NCBI RefSeq assembly: GCF_030164425.1
Contig: NZ_JASNJD010000006.1
Location: 186,001-250,000, forward strand
DNA: 64,000 nucleotides
Reading direction: 5' to 3'
Source: Pseudodonghicola flavimaris
GTDB lineage: Bacteria > Pseudomonadota > Alphaproteobacteria > Rhodobacterales > Rhodobacteraceae
Shown here: positions 1 through 8,531 of the stretch, piece by piece
Numbering within the stretch: the stretch's first letter is position 1
Layout: every line of letters begins with the position of its first letter
Position numbers and translations under genes: made by a program
Notes under the pieces: model-generated
What the model saw: only the letters and a program-made list of their open reading frames with translations
What the model was told of the DNA's origin: nothing
Databases searched by the model: none

Positions 1-202
1 GCGGCCGTGCGCGTTCTGACTCGTCCAGACCCCGCCAGGTGGTGGACCGGGTGTTGACCAGCGCCGTCTCGAAGGCCGCCAGGGCGGCGCTCAGCACCGG
101 CTCCGGCATACCGTCGCTGCGGACATCGACAAACTCCGCATCCGGCAGGGATTTCAGCGCCTTGCGGCAGGTATCGCAGGTTTTCAGCCCGTAGAGGATC
201 AA
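1..202 (-). CDS. ArsC/Spx-family (YffB-like) thioredoxin-fold protein, 5' part only
   Basis: The N-terminal 67 codons of a minus-strand gene that runs off the left edge of the window. The translation begins MILYGLKTCDTCRKALKSLP, a beta strand followed by a CxxC motif (Cys9, Cys12). This is typical of the arsenate-reductase-like ArsC/Spx/YffB family, which are small thioredoxin-fold proteins that use glutathione or a thiol. A later stretch NTRSTTWRGLDESER fits the family's conserved threonine/arginine region. The start is a TTG at 202-200, with GGAG about 9 nt upstream; no in-frame ATG is seen upstream. Whether it acts on arsenate cannot be told: chromosomal YffB-type members usually have no proven arsenate activity. 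Confidence 0.8.
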   Translation of the reverse strand, partial: MILYGLKTCDTCRKALKSLPDAEFVDVRSDGMPEPVLSAALAAFETALVNTRSTTWRGLDESERARP

Positions 203-431
203 TTTCGTCTCCGTTGTCCGATGAACGCCTCTTGTGCAAATATTCGTCATGATTGGCCGGCGCATCCCCTTTTCCTTGATTTTTATGGCTTCCGTGCGAT
301 CCTTTTTCTGCGTTACCGCCGATCAGACACCGCCTTACCCAAGAAAGGCGGGCCTTCTGAGACACCGGTCGCGCCCCCGTGCTTGAGAGGATTGCGCGGG
401 GCCAAGAGCAAGTCAGAAGGAGACACGGGAC

Positions 432-638
432 ATGCCGACGGGCACCGTGAAATGGTTTAATACCACCAAGGGCTATGGCTTCATCGCACCGGATGAAGGC
501 GGGAAAGATGTGTTTGTACATATTTCGGCCGTCGAACGGTCCGGTATGACCGGGCTGGCCGATAACCAGAAGGTTTCCTACGAGCTGCAGGATGGACGGG
601 ACGGCCGCCAGATGGCCGCTGATTTGAAAGCGCTGTAA
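432..638 (+). CDS. Cold-shock domain protein (CspA family)
   Basis: A 68-residue protein that is a single cold-shock (OB-fold) domain. RNP1 is seen as KGYGFIAPD (about residues 13-21) and RNP2 as DVFVHIS (about 26-32), preceded by the usual GTVKWFN start. It should bind single-stranded RNA/DNA as an RNA chaperone in the cytoplasm. AGAAGGAG lies about 9 nt before the ATG. Some 229 bp separate it from the divergent ArsC-like gene, leaving room for a long 5' leader of the kind often found on csp genes. I could not fix a promoter there. The number of csp paralogues in the genome is unknown, so no letter is assigned. Confidence 0.95.
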   Translation: MPTGTVKWFNTTKGYGFIAPDEGGKDVFVHISAVERSGMTGLADNQKVSYELQDGRDGRQMAADLKAL

Positions 639-693
639 TCCATTCCCTTAAATGAATTTCGCCCGTCCCTGCCCCGCATGCCGGGGCGGGCGC

Positions 694-1026
694 CTACCCC
701 TCCGGCGTCGCCCGGTCCGGATCGGACGGGATCGCCGGCGGCGTCAGCGTCTGCCAGGCCTCCCCCATCGCCAGCAGACAGGAGGTGCCGGTCGCATAGG
801 TCGCGACCAGCGCCCAAGTTCCCTTTTCCGTGGTCCAGACCTCCATCACCTGTTCGCGGTCGCGGATGCCGCTGGCGTTCCGGCTCTGACCCATGCGGCG
901 GCTCAGGCGGTCATACATCTGCCCCGTCGGCTCGCACAGCACCTCCGCCACCGGAGATTGCGCGCCTGCCGGCGCGGCGAGGCCGAGAAAGGGCAGGACC
1001 AGCACAGGGGCGAGGGATCGGAACAT
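694..1026 (-). CDS. Small secreted protein of unknown function
   Basis: A 110-residue protein with a clear N-terminal signal peptide (hydrophobic core LAPVLVLPFLGLAAPAGAQS, probable cleavage after AGA, about residue 22). The mature part is about 88 residues with two Cys (VLCEP and GTSCLL) that could form a disulfide, and tryptophan-rich text (MEVWTTEKGTWALV). I do not recognise a named family. The layout resembles small periplasmic proteins common in Rhodobacterales. It runs convergently to the cold-shock gene (56 bp between stops). The opposite strand is also open here, but only this frame has a signal peptide and normal composition. Confidence 0.7.
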   Translation of the reverse strand: MFRSLAPVLVLPFLGLAAPAGAQSPVAEVLCEPTGQMYDRLSRRMGQSRNASGIRDREQVMEVWTTEKGTWALVATYATGTSCLLAMGEAWQTLTPPAIPSDPDRATPEG

Positions 1027-1070
1027 GCCCCACAGTGTAACGAAAAGATGACAAGATGTATAGCTTATGG

Positions 1071-1499
1071 CTATACATTCGCACCACCATCCGCCAACAG
1101 CTCCCGGGTCAGCGGGCAGGCCTGCCCGTCATAGAAGGTCGCCAGCACCTCGGCAAACGGCGCGCCGCCGCCGGCCGCTGCGAACAATGTCGCCGACGAA
1201 CGGAGTTTGATCGCGTCCACCGGCCCCAGAATCGCCTCGGCCGACCGGTCGGGATGCAGCAGCATCGCCGCCATCGCCTCCCGCAGCCTCGCCCCCAGTA
1301 CCGGATCGGCAAGATAGGCCCGCGCCTCGGTCAGATCGGCAATGCCATAGCGCAGTGCCGTCGGCGACCGGCCAAGCCCCCTGAGCTGGGGGAAGATGAA
1401 CCACATCCAGTGGCTCTGTTTCGCGCCGGCGCGCAGCTCGTCCAGGGCACGGGGGTAGACGCCGTCCTGGGCGACGAGGAAACGGGAGAGATCGGCCAT
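1071..1499 (-). CDS. DUF1810 family protein
   Basis: A 142-residue protein that matches the DUF1810 family by its HWMWFIFPQLRGLGRSPTA block (about residues 30-48) and the later GPVDAIKLRSSATLF block. The length is normal for the family (about 140). The biochemical role is not established. It is cytosolic, with no signal peptide or membrane segment. It stands alone between the secreted protein at 694-1026 on the same strand (44 bp) and the plus-strand dehydrogenase at 1621, so the 121 bp upstream should hold both divergent promoters. Confidence 0.85.
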   Translation of the reverse strand: MADLSRFLVAQDGVYPRALDELRAGAKQSHWMWFIFPQLRGLGRSPTALRYGIADLTEARAYLADPVLGARLREAMAAMLLHPDRSAEAILGPVDAIKLRSSATLFAAAGGGAPFAEVLATFYDGQACPLTRELLADGGANV

Positions 1500-1620
1500 G
1501 GCCCAAAGATAGACCGCGTGCCCGTCACGGCAAACGCCTGGTCACGATAATCGTCCACGCAGCGGACGGCGCGCCTGCGGGCACTGGACAAGCCGGACGT
1601 TTCGGCGCCAAATCCGGAAC

Positions 1621-2787
1621 ATGGATCTGCACAGCACCTTTCCCGGCGTTCCCGACCTGAAACGGCGTGCCCGCCGGCGGCTGCCGAAATTCGTCTGGGA
1701 ATATCTGGACAGCGGCACCGGCACCGAGGCCACCAAGGCGCGCAACCGCAGCGCGCTGGATGCGGTGGGCTTCCTGCCCTCGGTGCTGCACGGACCGCAG
1801 AGCCCGGATCTCTCGGCCCGTTTCCTGGGCCAGGAATTCCCCCTGCCCTTCGGCTTCGCCCCGGTCGGCATGTCGGGGCTGATCTGGCCCGACGCCGAGG
1901 GCCATCTGGCCCGCGCCGCCGCCGCGGCCGGCCTGCCCTACAGCCTCTCCACCGTCGCCAGCCAGAGCCCCGAGGACCTGGCGCCGCATCTGGGCGCACA
2001 CGGCTGGTTCCAGCTCTATCCGCCGAAGGACGAAGGCATCCGCAGCGACATGTTGGCGCGCGCCCGCGATGCCGGCTTCCGCGCGCTGATCCTGACGGTC
2101 GATGTGCCGGTGGCCTCGCGCCGCGAACGCCAGACCCGCTCCGGCCTGACCCAGCCGCCGAAACTGACCCCGCGGCTGCTGGCCCAGGTCGCCCTGCGGC
2201 CGGCCTGGGCACTGGGGATGGCGCGGCGCGGCATGCCGCATATGCGCACCCTCGACAAATACACCGATGCCGCCAGCGCCGCGCTCTCCTCCACCGCGCA
2301 TGTGGGCTATCTGCTGCGCACCTCGCCGGATATGGACTATGTCCGCTGGCTGCGGGACCATTGGGACGGACCGCTGCTGATCAAGGGCATCCTGCGCCCG
2401 GAGGATGCCGCGCCGCTGGAAGAGATCGGGGTCGATGCGCTCTGGGTTTCGAACCACGCCGGCCGCCAGTTCGACGGCGCCCCCGCCGCGATCGAGGCCC
2501 TGCCGCGGATCCGCGCCGCCACCCGGCTGCCGCTGGTGTTCGACAGCGGTGTCGAAGGCGCGCTCGACATCCTGCGCGCCCGGGCGCTGGGGGCCGATTT
2601 CGTCATGCTGGCCCGGGCGCCGCACTATGCGGTCGCGGCCCTGGGGGCGGCGGGTCCGGCGCATCTGATCGACCTGCTGCGACAGGATCTGATCGCCAAC
2701 ATGGGCCAGCTGGGAATGGATTCGCTCGCCGCGCTGCCGGCGCCGATGTCGCTTCCGACACCGCCCATGCCGCTCCCGGTCCCGTGA
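1621..2787 (+). CDS. FMN-dependent alpha-hydroxy-acid dehydrogenase (L-lactate dehydrogenase / LldD type)
   Basis: A 388-residue TIM-barrel flavoenzyme of the alpha-hydroxy-acid oxidase family. Visible landmarks are the N-terminal PKFVWEYLDSGTGTE, the FMN-binding FGFAPVGMSGL, TVDVPVASRRERQTRSG (about 160), the lysine in LIKGIL, and the catalytic histidine H279 in SNHAGRQFDG. It oxidises an L-2-hydroxy acid, most often L-lactate to pyruvate, passing electrons to quinone or cytochrome (or to O2 in oxidase members). Glycolate or mandelate specificity cannot be excluded by eye. Pyruvate carboxylase starts 118 bp downstream on the same strand, which suggests a lactate-to-oxaloacetate route. The proline-rich C-terminal tail after residue 375 is probably unstructured. 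Confidence 0.85.
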   Translation: MDLHSTFPGVPDLKRRARRRLPKFVWEYLDSGTGTEATKARNRSALDAVGFLPSVLHGPQSPDLSARFLGQEFPLPFGFAPVGMSGLIWPDAEGHLARAAAAAGLPYSLSTVASQSPEDLAPHLGAHGWFQLYPPKDEGIRSDMLARARDAGFRALILTVDVPVASRRERQTRSGLTQPPKLTPRLLAQVALRPAWALGMARRGMPHMRTLDKYTDAASAALSSTAHVGYLLRTSPDMDYVRWLRDHWDGPLLIKGILRPEDAAPLEEIGVDALWVSNHAGRQFDGAPAAIEALPRIRAATRLPLVFDSGVEGALDILRARALGADFVMLARAPHYAVAALGAAGPAHLIDLLRQDLIANMGQLGMDSLAALPAPMSLPTPPMPLPVP

Positions 2788-2905
2788 AAAATTGATCGTC
2801 CCCCGATAGCGCAACCATGCTGGTCAGTGCGCAAAAACGCCGCTACGCATTTTGGCCAGACCGCGCTGCACTGCAGCGACACCCGCAAGACCAACAGAGG
2901 TGACA

Positions 2906-5900
2906 ATGTCCGACTTCCGCAAAATCCTGATCGCCAATCGGGGTGAGATCGCCATCCGCGTGATGCGCGCCGCCAACGAGATGGGAAAGAAGACCGTCGC
3001 AATCTATGCGGAGGAAGACAAGCTCAGCCTGCACCGGTTCAAGGCGGATGAGGCCTATAAGATCGGCGAAGGCATGGGGCCGGTGGCCGCCTACCTGTCG
3101 ATCGAAGAAATCATCCGGGTCGCCCGCGAAAGCGGCGCCGACGCGATTCACCCCGGCTACGGGCTGCTGAGCGAAAACCCCGATTTCGTCGATGCCTGCG
3201 AAAAGGCCGGCATCACCTTCATCGGGCCGAAGGCGGAAACCATGCGCGCGCTCGGCGACAAGGCCAGCGCCCGTAAGGTCGCCATCGCCGCCGGTGTGCC
3301 GGTGATCCCGGCGACCGAGGTGTTGGGCGACGACATGGAGGCGATCAAGGCCGAGGCCGAGGAGATCGGCTTTCCGCTGATGCTGAAAGCCTCCTGGGGC
3401 GGTGGCGGTCGTGGCATGCGGCCGATCCAGAATGCCAAGGAACTGCCCGAAAAGGTGATGGAGGGCCGCCGCGAGGCGGAGGCCGCCTTCGGCAATGGCG
3501 AGGGTTATCTGGAGAAGATGATCACCCGCGCCCGCCACGTCGAGGTTCAGATCCTCGGCGACAAGCATGGCGGCATGTACCACCTCTATGAACGCGACTG
3601 CTCGGTACAGCGGCGGAACCAGAAAGTGGTGGAACGCGCGCCGGCGCCCTACCTCACCGATGCGCAGCGTGAAGAGATCTGCGAGCTCGGCTACAAGATC
3701 TGCAAGCACGTCAATTATGAATGCGCCGGCACCGTCGAGTTCCTGATGGATATGGAGACGGAGAAGTTCTACTTCATCGAGGTGAACCCACGCGTCCAGG
3801 TCGAACATACCGTCACCGAAGAGGTCACCGGTATCGACATCGTGCAGGCGCAGATCCTGATCGCCGAGGGCAAGACCATCGCCGAGGCGACCGGCAAGGC
3901 CAGCCAGGAGGATATCCGGCTGAACGGTCACGCGCTGCAGACCCGGATCACCACCGAGGACCCGCAGAACAACTTCATCCCCGATTACGGCCGCATCAGC
4001 GCCTATCGCACCGCCACCGGCATGGGCATCCGGCTGGACGGCGGCACGGCTTACGCCGGCGGCGTCATCACCCGCTATTACGACTCGCTGCTGGTCAAGG
4101 TCACCGCCCATGCGCAGACGCCGGAAAAGGCGATCTCGCGGATGGACCGGGCGCTGCGGGAATTCCGTATCCGCGGAGTCAGCACCAATATCTCCTTCGT
4201 CGAGAACCTGCTGAAGCACCCGACCTTCCTGAACAACACCTATACCACCAAGTTCATCGACGAGACGCCGGCGCTGTTCCACTTCCCGAAACGGCAGGAC
4301 CGCGGCACCAAGGTGCTGACCTATATCGCCGATATCACGGTGAACGGTCACCCCGAGACCAAGGACCGGCCGCTGCCGCGCAGCGACATCAAGCTGCCCC
4401 GCCCCCCGGCGCGGAAGGCCGAGCCGCAGATGGGCACCCGTAACCTGCTGGAGCAGAAGGGCCCGCAGGCGGTGGCCGACTGGATGCGGGCGCAACCGCA
4501 GCTTCTGATCACCGACACCACCATGCGCGACGGGCATCAGAGCCTGCTGGCCACCCGGATGCGGTCGATCGACATGATCCGCGTGGCGCCGGCCTATGCC
4601 GCCAACCTGCCACAGCTCTTCTCGGTGGAATGCTGGGGCGGGGCGACCTTCGATGTCGCCTATCGCTTCCTGCAGGAATGCCCCTGGCAGCGGCTGCGCG
4701 ACCTGCGCGAGGCGATGCCGAACCTGATGACGCAGATGCTGCTGCGCGGCAGCAACGGCGTCGGCTATACCAACTACCCCGACAACGTGGTGCAGGCCTT
4801 CGTCAAGGAGGCGGCGCAGGGCATCGACGTCTTCCGCGTCTTCGACAGCCTCAACTGGGTCGAGAACATGCGCGTCGCCATGGATGCGGTGGTCGAGCAG
4901 AACAAGATCTGCGAAGGCACCATCTGCTATACCGGCGACCTGCTGGATCCGGACCGGTCGAAATACGATCTGAAGTACTACATCGGCATGGCCAAGGAAC
5001 TGGAGGCCGCCGGCGCCCACGTGCTGGGGCTGAAGGACATGGCCGGACTGATGAAGCCCGCCTCGGCCAAGGCGCTGGTCCGCGCGCTGAAGCAGGAAGT
5101 CGGCCTGCCGATCCACTTCCACACCCACGACACCGCCGGTGTCGCCATCGCCTCGATCATGGCGGCGGCGGAGGCCGGGGTGGATGCGGTCGATTGCGCG
5201 ATGGACAGCTTCTCGGGCAACACCAGCCAGGCGACGCTGGGATCGGTGGTCGAGGCGATGCGCCACACCGACCGCGACACCGGGCTGGACATCAGGGCGA
5301 TCCGCGAGATCAGCGATTACTTCGAAGCGGTGCGCGGCCAGTACGCGGCATTCGAATCCGGCCTGCAGGCGCCTGCCTCCGAGGTCTATCTGCACGAGAT
5401 GCCGGGCGGGCAATTCACCAACCTCAAGGCGCAGGCGCGCTCCATGGGGCTGGAGGACCGCTGGCACGAGGTGGCGCAGATGTATGCCGACGTGAACCAG
5501 ATGTTCGGCGATATCGTCAAGGTGACGCCCTCGTCCAAGGTGGTCGGCGACATGGCCCTGATGATGGTCAGCCAGGGGCTGAGCCGCGCCGAAGTCGAGG
5601 ATCCGAAGGTCGATGTCAGCTTCCCCGACTCGGTCATCGACATGATGCGCGGCAACCTTGGCCAGCCCCCGGGCGGCTTCCCCGACACCATCCTGAAAAA
5701 GGTGCTGAAGGACGAGGCCCCCAATACCGAACGCCCGGGCAAGCATCTGCCCGCCGTCGATCTGGACGAGACCCGCGCCAAGCTGAAGGAAGAACTGGAA
5801 GGCAAGCATATCGATGACGAGGATCTGATGGGCTACCTGATGTATCCCAAGGTCTTCCTCGACTACATGGGGCGCCACCGCACCTATGGGCCGGTGCGCA

Positions 5901-6343
5901 CCCTGCCGACCAAGGCCTTCTTCTACGGCATGGAGCCCGGCGAAGAGATCAGCGCCGAGATCGACCCCGGCAAGACACTGGAAATCCGCTGCCAGGCCGT
6001 GGGCGAGACCGACGAGAACGGCGAAGTGAAGGTCTTCTTCGAACTGAACGGCCAGCCCCGGACCATCCGGGTGCCGAACCGCCTGGTGCAGGCCAATACC
6101 GTCGCCCGGCCCAAGGCCGAGCAGGGCAATGCCAACCACATCGGCGCGCCGATGCCCGGCGTCGTCGCCACCGTCACGGTGCAGGCGGGCCAACAGGTCA
6201 AGGAAGGCGATCTCTTGCTGACCATCGAGGCGATGAAGATGGAAACCGGCCTGCACGCGGAACGCGACGCCACCATCAAGGCGATCCACGTCACCCCCGG
6301 CACCCAGATCGATGCCAAGGATCTGCTGATCGAACTGGAGTGA
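2906..6343 (+). CDS. pyc: Pyruvate carboxylase
   Basis: A 1145-residue single-chain pyruvate carboxylase with all domains present. Biotin carboxylase comes first (KILIANRGEIAIRV start; ATP-grasp glycine loop KASWGGGGRGMR; EVNPRVQVEHTVTEE), to about residue 455. Next is the carboxyltransferase barrel from about 533 (DTTMRDGHQS), with the carboxylated lysine K710 in LKDMAGLMKP. Last is the biotin carrier, with biotinyl-lysine K1111 in EAMKMETG. It makes oxaloacetate from pyruvate, bicarbonate and ATP, for anaplerosis. The start chosen is the ATG after CAGAGGTGACA; an upstream in-frame ATG at 2852 lacks a good ribosome site. The gene is transcribed after the hydroxy-acid dehydrogenase and followed by a strong hairpin. 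A long open frame on the opposite strand is a shadow. Confidence 0.98.
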   Translation: MSDFRKILIANRGEIAIRVMRAANEMGKKTVAIYAEEDKLSLHRFKADEAYKIGEGMGPVAAYLSIEEIIRVARESGADAIHPGYGLLSENPDFVDACEKAGITFIGPKAETMRALGDKASARKVAIAAGVPVIPATEVLGDDMEAIKAEAEEIGFPLMLKASWGGGGRGMRPIQNAKELPEKVMEGRREAEAAFGNGEGYLEKMITRARHVEVQILGDKHGGMYHLYERDCSVQRRNQKVVERAPAPYLTDAQREEICELGYKICKHVNYECAGTVEFLMDMETEKFYFIEVNPRVQVEHTVTEEVTGIDIVQAQILIAEGKTIAEATGKASQEDIRLNGHALQTRITTEDPQNNFIPDYGRISAYRTATGMGIRLDGGTAYAGGVITRYYDSLLVKVTAHAQTPEKAISRMDRALREFRIRGVSTNISFVENLLKHPTFLNNTYTTKFIDETPALFHFPKRQDRGTKVLTYIADITVNGHPETKDRPLPRSDIKLPRPPARKAEPQMGTRNLLEQKGPQAVADWMRAQPQLLITDTTMRDGHQSLLATRMRSIDMIRVAPAYAANLPQLFSVECWGGATFDVAYRFLQECPWQRLRDLREAMPNLMTQMLLRGSNGVGYTNYPDNVVQAFVKEAAQGIDVFRVFDSLNWVENMRVAMDAVVEQNKICEGTICYTGDLLDPDRSKYDLKYYIGMAKELEAAGAHVLGLKDMAGLMKPASAKALVRALKQEVGLPIHFHTHDTAGVAIASIMAAAEAGVDAVDCAMDSFSGNTSQATLGSVVEAMRHTDRDTGLDIRAIREISDYFEAVRGQYAAFESGLQAPASEVYLHEMPGGQFTNLKAQARSMGLEDRWHEVAQMYADVNQMFGDIVKVTPSSKVVGDMALMMVSQGLSRAEVEDPKVDVSFPDSVIDMMRGNLGQPPGGFPDTILKKVLKDEAPNTERPGKHLPAVDLDETRAKLKEELEGKHIDDEDLMGYLMYPKVFLDYMGRHRTYGPVRTLPTKAFFYGMEPGEEISAEIDPGKTLEIRCQAVGETDENGEVKVFFELNGQPRTIRVPNRLVQANTVARPKAEQGNANHIGAPMPGVVATVTVQAGQQVKEGDLLLTIEAMKMETGLHAERDATIKAIHVTPGTQIDAKDLLIELE

Positions 6344-6352
6344 TCTCCAACC

Positions 6353-6382
6353 CGGCACCGCGCCCGCTCCGGCGCGGTGCCG
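6353..6382 (+). terminator. GC-rich hairpin after pyc
   Basis: A perfect 12-bp stem (6353-6364 pairing with 6371-6382) with a 6-nt loop CGCTCC, 10 nt after the pyc stop codon. There is no T-run, so it may be a terminator or an mRNA 3' end stabiliser. Confidence 0.6.
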
Positions 6383-6461
6383 CTACGGCATCATGGACCT
6401 GTCTCCGCCCCGCCCCAAGTCAGTCGGCAGGGAGGGATTTTTCGTAAGAGATCGACAGGAC

Positions 6462-6860
6462 ATGCCGACCATTTTTCCGAGTATTACCCCCATCTATGCC
6501 GCGCTGATCGCGGTCGTCTTCCTCGCGCTCAGCGCGCGCGTCATCACCTACCGCCGCCGGACCGCGCAGACGCTCGGCGATCATGGCGATCCTGCCCTGC
6601 TGGCGCGGATGCGCGCCCAGGCCAATTGTGCCGAATATGCGCCGATCGGCCTGCTGCTTCTGCTGATGATCGAGATGCAGGGCACCCCCGCCCTGGCGGT
6701 TCAGGCACTGGGGCTGGCATTGCTGCTGGGCCGCATCCTGCACGGGCTCAGCTTCACCGACAGCCGGCCCCGGCTGCCGCTGCGAATCGCGGGCATCGTC
6801 CTCACCCTGGTGATGATCGGCCTCTCGGCGCTGGCTCTGCTCACCCGCGCGCTGATCTGA
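6462..6860 (+). CDS. MAPEG family membrane protein
   Basis: A 132-residue integral membrane protein with four hydrophobic helices, matching the MAPEG fold: PIYAALIAVVFLALSARVI, then the loop RMRAQANCAEYAPIGLLLLLMIE, which carries the family's ARAQxNxxEYxP signature, then VQALGLALLLGRILHG and a last helix GIVLTLVMIGLSALALL. MAPEG proteins are relatives of microsomal glutathione transferases; bacterial members are mostly uncharacterised. The start at 6462 follows GACAGGAC, and fits the helix start better than the upstream ATG at 6393. It lies downstream of pyc but after the hairpin, so it is probably a separate unit. Confidence 0.88.
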   Translation: MPTIFPSITPIYAALIAVVFLALSARVITYRRRTAQTLGDHGDPALLARMRAQANCAEYAPIGLLLLLMIEMQGTPALAVQALGLALLLGRILHGLSFTDSRPRLPLRIAGIVLTLVMIGLSALALLTRALI

Positions 6861-6974
6861 CCCGGGCCTTCGGGGCGGCGCCGTCCACATCAATGCCCGG
6901 CGCCGCCCGACCCGCCCCCGGGCATCCCCATGATAACCCGGAAGATTTTGCATAATTTATCTTTCCCATAACAA

Positions 6975-7005
6975 TTGAACGGAAAGATTTTTCGGATTCT
7001 ATAAG
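6975..7005 (+). promoter_or_regulatory. Candidate promoter for the Hint-domain gene
   Basis: An AT-rich island of about 50 bp in otherwise GC-rich DNA. TTGAAC (6975-6980) and TATAAG (7000-7005) sit 19 bp apart, about 65 bp before the ATG at 7070. The spacing is long, so this is tentative. Confidence 0.35.
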
Positions 7006-7069
7006 CCCGAGCCGGGGCGCACACCGTACCGTGTGGGCGGCGGACGCCTGTTCGGCGGGAAAGGACGTC

Positions 7070-8218
7070 ATGTCGACCTATACGATCACGCTCATTCCGT
7101 TGTCGGAGCTGAGCTTCATCGGACAGACACCGTCGAGCTATCAGTTTCAGTCCGGCTCCGGGTCCGGCTGGAACTGGGGCACATATAAATTCACCTATTC
7201 CAACGCCGATCTGGTCGATATCGCAGTGTCCGATGACGACGACAGGCTGCAGGACGACCCCGCCAACCCGGAGTGGAGCGGTGGCGATTTCACCGCCCAC
7301 AGCCAGGTGATCGGCGACACTGTCACCGTGGCCGGCACCACCTATGGCGCCGGTCTGCGGATCGAGGACGAATACGAACTCTGGGTCCGCGATCAGGACG
7401 GCACGCTTTATCGTCTGGTGGCGGTCAGCGTCGACGACGACCCGAGCAATCCCTACTCCGGCAATACGGTGATCGGATTTACCTTCGATGGCGACTGGCC
7501 GGAGGACGGCACCAAGCTGACCATCGTCCGCGGCTCGGGCGAGGACGGCCAGGAAATGGGCGCGCCGGTCTGTTTCACCGGCGGGACCCTGATCGCGACG
7601 CTGCGCGGCGAGGTCCCGGTGGAGGAGCTGCAGACGGGCGACCGGGTGCTGACGCTGGACAATGGACCGCGGCCGCTGCGCCTGATCGTGTCGCGCCGGC
7701 TGGATGCCGCGGCGCTGCAGCGGGCGCCAAAGCTGCGACCGGTGCGGATCGCCGCCGGCGCGCTCGGCCCCCGGGTCCCGCGTGAGGATCTGCTGGTCTC
7801 GCAACAACACCGCATGCTGGTGTCCTCGCGCATCGCGCTGCGGATGTTCGACGCGGCAGAGGTGCTGGTGGCGGCCAAGCATCTGATCGGCGCACCGGGG
7901 ATCACCCTGGCCCGCGACCTGCCGGAGGTGACCTATTACCACTTCCTCTTCGATCAGCATCAGATCGTCAGCGCCAATGGCGCGCTCAGCGAATCCCTGT
8001 TCACCGGGCCGGAGGCGCTGAAGACCATCGCGCCTGAGGGCCGCGAAGAGATATTGGCACTGTTTCCCGAGCTTCTGGATCACCCCGGCCTGCGGCCGGT
8101 GCCGGCACGGCTGATGATCAAGGGCAAGGACGCCAAGGCGATGACCGCGCGCCACCGCAAGCACCGGCGGCCGTTTCTGGAACCCCTGCCCCCGACCGCG
8201 GAGCCCGCCCGCGCCTGA
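7070..8218 (+). CDS. Hint domain (Hint_2) protein
   Basis: A 382-residue protein. Residues 1-165 form an acidic, beta-rich N-terminal region (SDDDDRLQDDP, VDDDPSNPYSGN, GEDGQEMG). Residues 168-330 form a Hint domain: nucleophile-position C168 in CFTGGTLIATL, then VPVEELQTGDRVLTLDNG, the block-B-like SQQHRMLV, and FDQHQIVSANGALSESLF. This is the Hint_2 type that Rhodobacterales carry in many copies, usually fused to RTX or other secreted modules. No signal peptide is seen, and no C-terminal extein with a His-Asn splice junction, so cleavage rather than splicing is the likelier chemistry. The tail is basic (KAMTARHRKHRRP). AAGGA precedes the chosen ATG; an upstream GTG-like start at 7031 is less likely. 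Function unknown. Confidence 0.8.
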   Translation: MSTYTITLIPLSELSFIGQTPSSYQFQSGSGSGWNWGTYKFTYSNADLVDIAVSDDDDRLQDDPANPEWSGGDFTAHSQVIGDTVTVAGTTYGAGLRIEDEYELWVRDQDGTLYRLVAVSVDDDPSNPYSGNTVIGFTFDGDWPEDGTKLTIVRGSGEDGQEMGAPVCFTGGTLIATLRGEVPVEELQTGDRVLTLDNGPRPLRLIVSRRLDAAALQRAPKLRPVRIAAGALGPRVPREDLLVSQQHRMLVSSRIALRMFDAAEVLVAAKHLIGAPGITLARDLPEVTYYHFLFDQHQIVSANGALSESLFTGPEALKTIAPEGREEILALFPELLDHPGLRPVPARLMIKGKDAKAMTARHRKHRRPFLEPLPPTAEPARA

Positions 8219-8298
8219 CCGCAGGCCGCGACACCCGGCCGGGAATTTCGCCCTCCGACGGCCGGTTCAAAAATCCGGTCGTCGGGTGCATTTTCCTC

Positions 8299-8327
8299 TT
8301 GCAGCCTCAGCCGGATGTTTATATCTC
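8299..8327 (+). promoter_or_regulatory. Candidate sigma-70 promoter of the tRNA-Gly pair
   Basis: TTGCAG (8299-8304) and TATCTC (8322-8327) are 17 bp apart and end 17 bp before the first tRNA, a usual arrangement for a short tRNA leader. An overlapping TATATC at 8320 is an alternative -10. Confidence 0.5.
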
Positions 8328-8344
8328 ACGCCTCACTCAAGGAC

Positions 8345-8419
8345 GCGGGCGTAGCTCAGGGGTAGAGCACAACCTTGCCAAGGTTGGGGTCGTGAGTTCG
8401 AATCTCATCGCCCGCTCCA
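8345..8419 (+). tRNA. tRNA-Gly(GCC), copy 1
   Basis: A 75-nt cloverleaf with encoded CCA. The acceptor arm is GCGGGCG/CGCCCGC, the D arm GCTC/GAGC, and the anticodon stem CAACC/GGTTG closes the loop TTGCCAA with anticodon GCC. The T arm is GTGAG-TTCGAAT-CTCAT and the discriminator base is T. It reads GGC and GGT glycine codons. Confidence 0.97.
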
Positions 8420-8446
8420 GAGAGTATCAAAGACCTACCCAAGGAT

Positions 8447-8521
8447 GCGGGCGTAGCTCAGGGGTAGAGCACAACCTTGCCAAGGTTGGGGTCGTGAGTT
8501 CGAATCTCATCGCCCGCTCCA
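8447..8521 (+). tRNA. tRNA-Gly(GCC), copy 2
   Basis: Identical in sequence to the tRNA 102 bp upstream, with a 27-bp spacer between them. The two share a common GG(A/C)-type flank (CAAGGAC before copy 1, CAAGGAT before copy 2), so a tandem duplication of a 102-bp unit is likely. Both would be processed from one transcript. Confidence 0.97.
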
Positions 8522-8531
8522 AAATATATCA

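Noticed and set aside
652-1134. Plus-strand open frames over the small secreted protein
   Set aside because: Only the minus-strand frame has a signal peptide and normal composition.
2843-6358. A 1171-codon open frame on the minus strand across pyc
   Set aside because: It is a GC-driven shadow of pyruvate carboxylase. The sequence is rich in His, Arg and Gln-type text with no family features.
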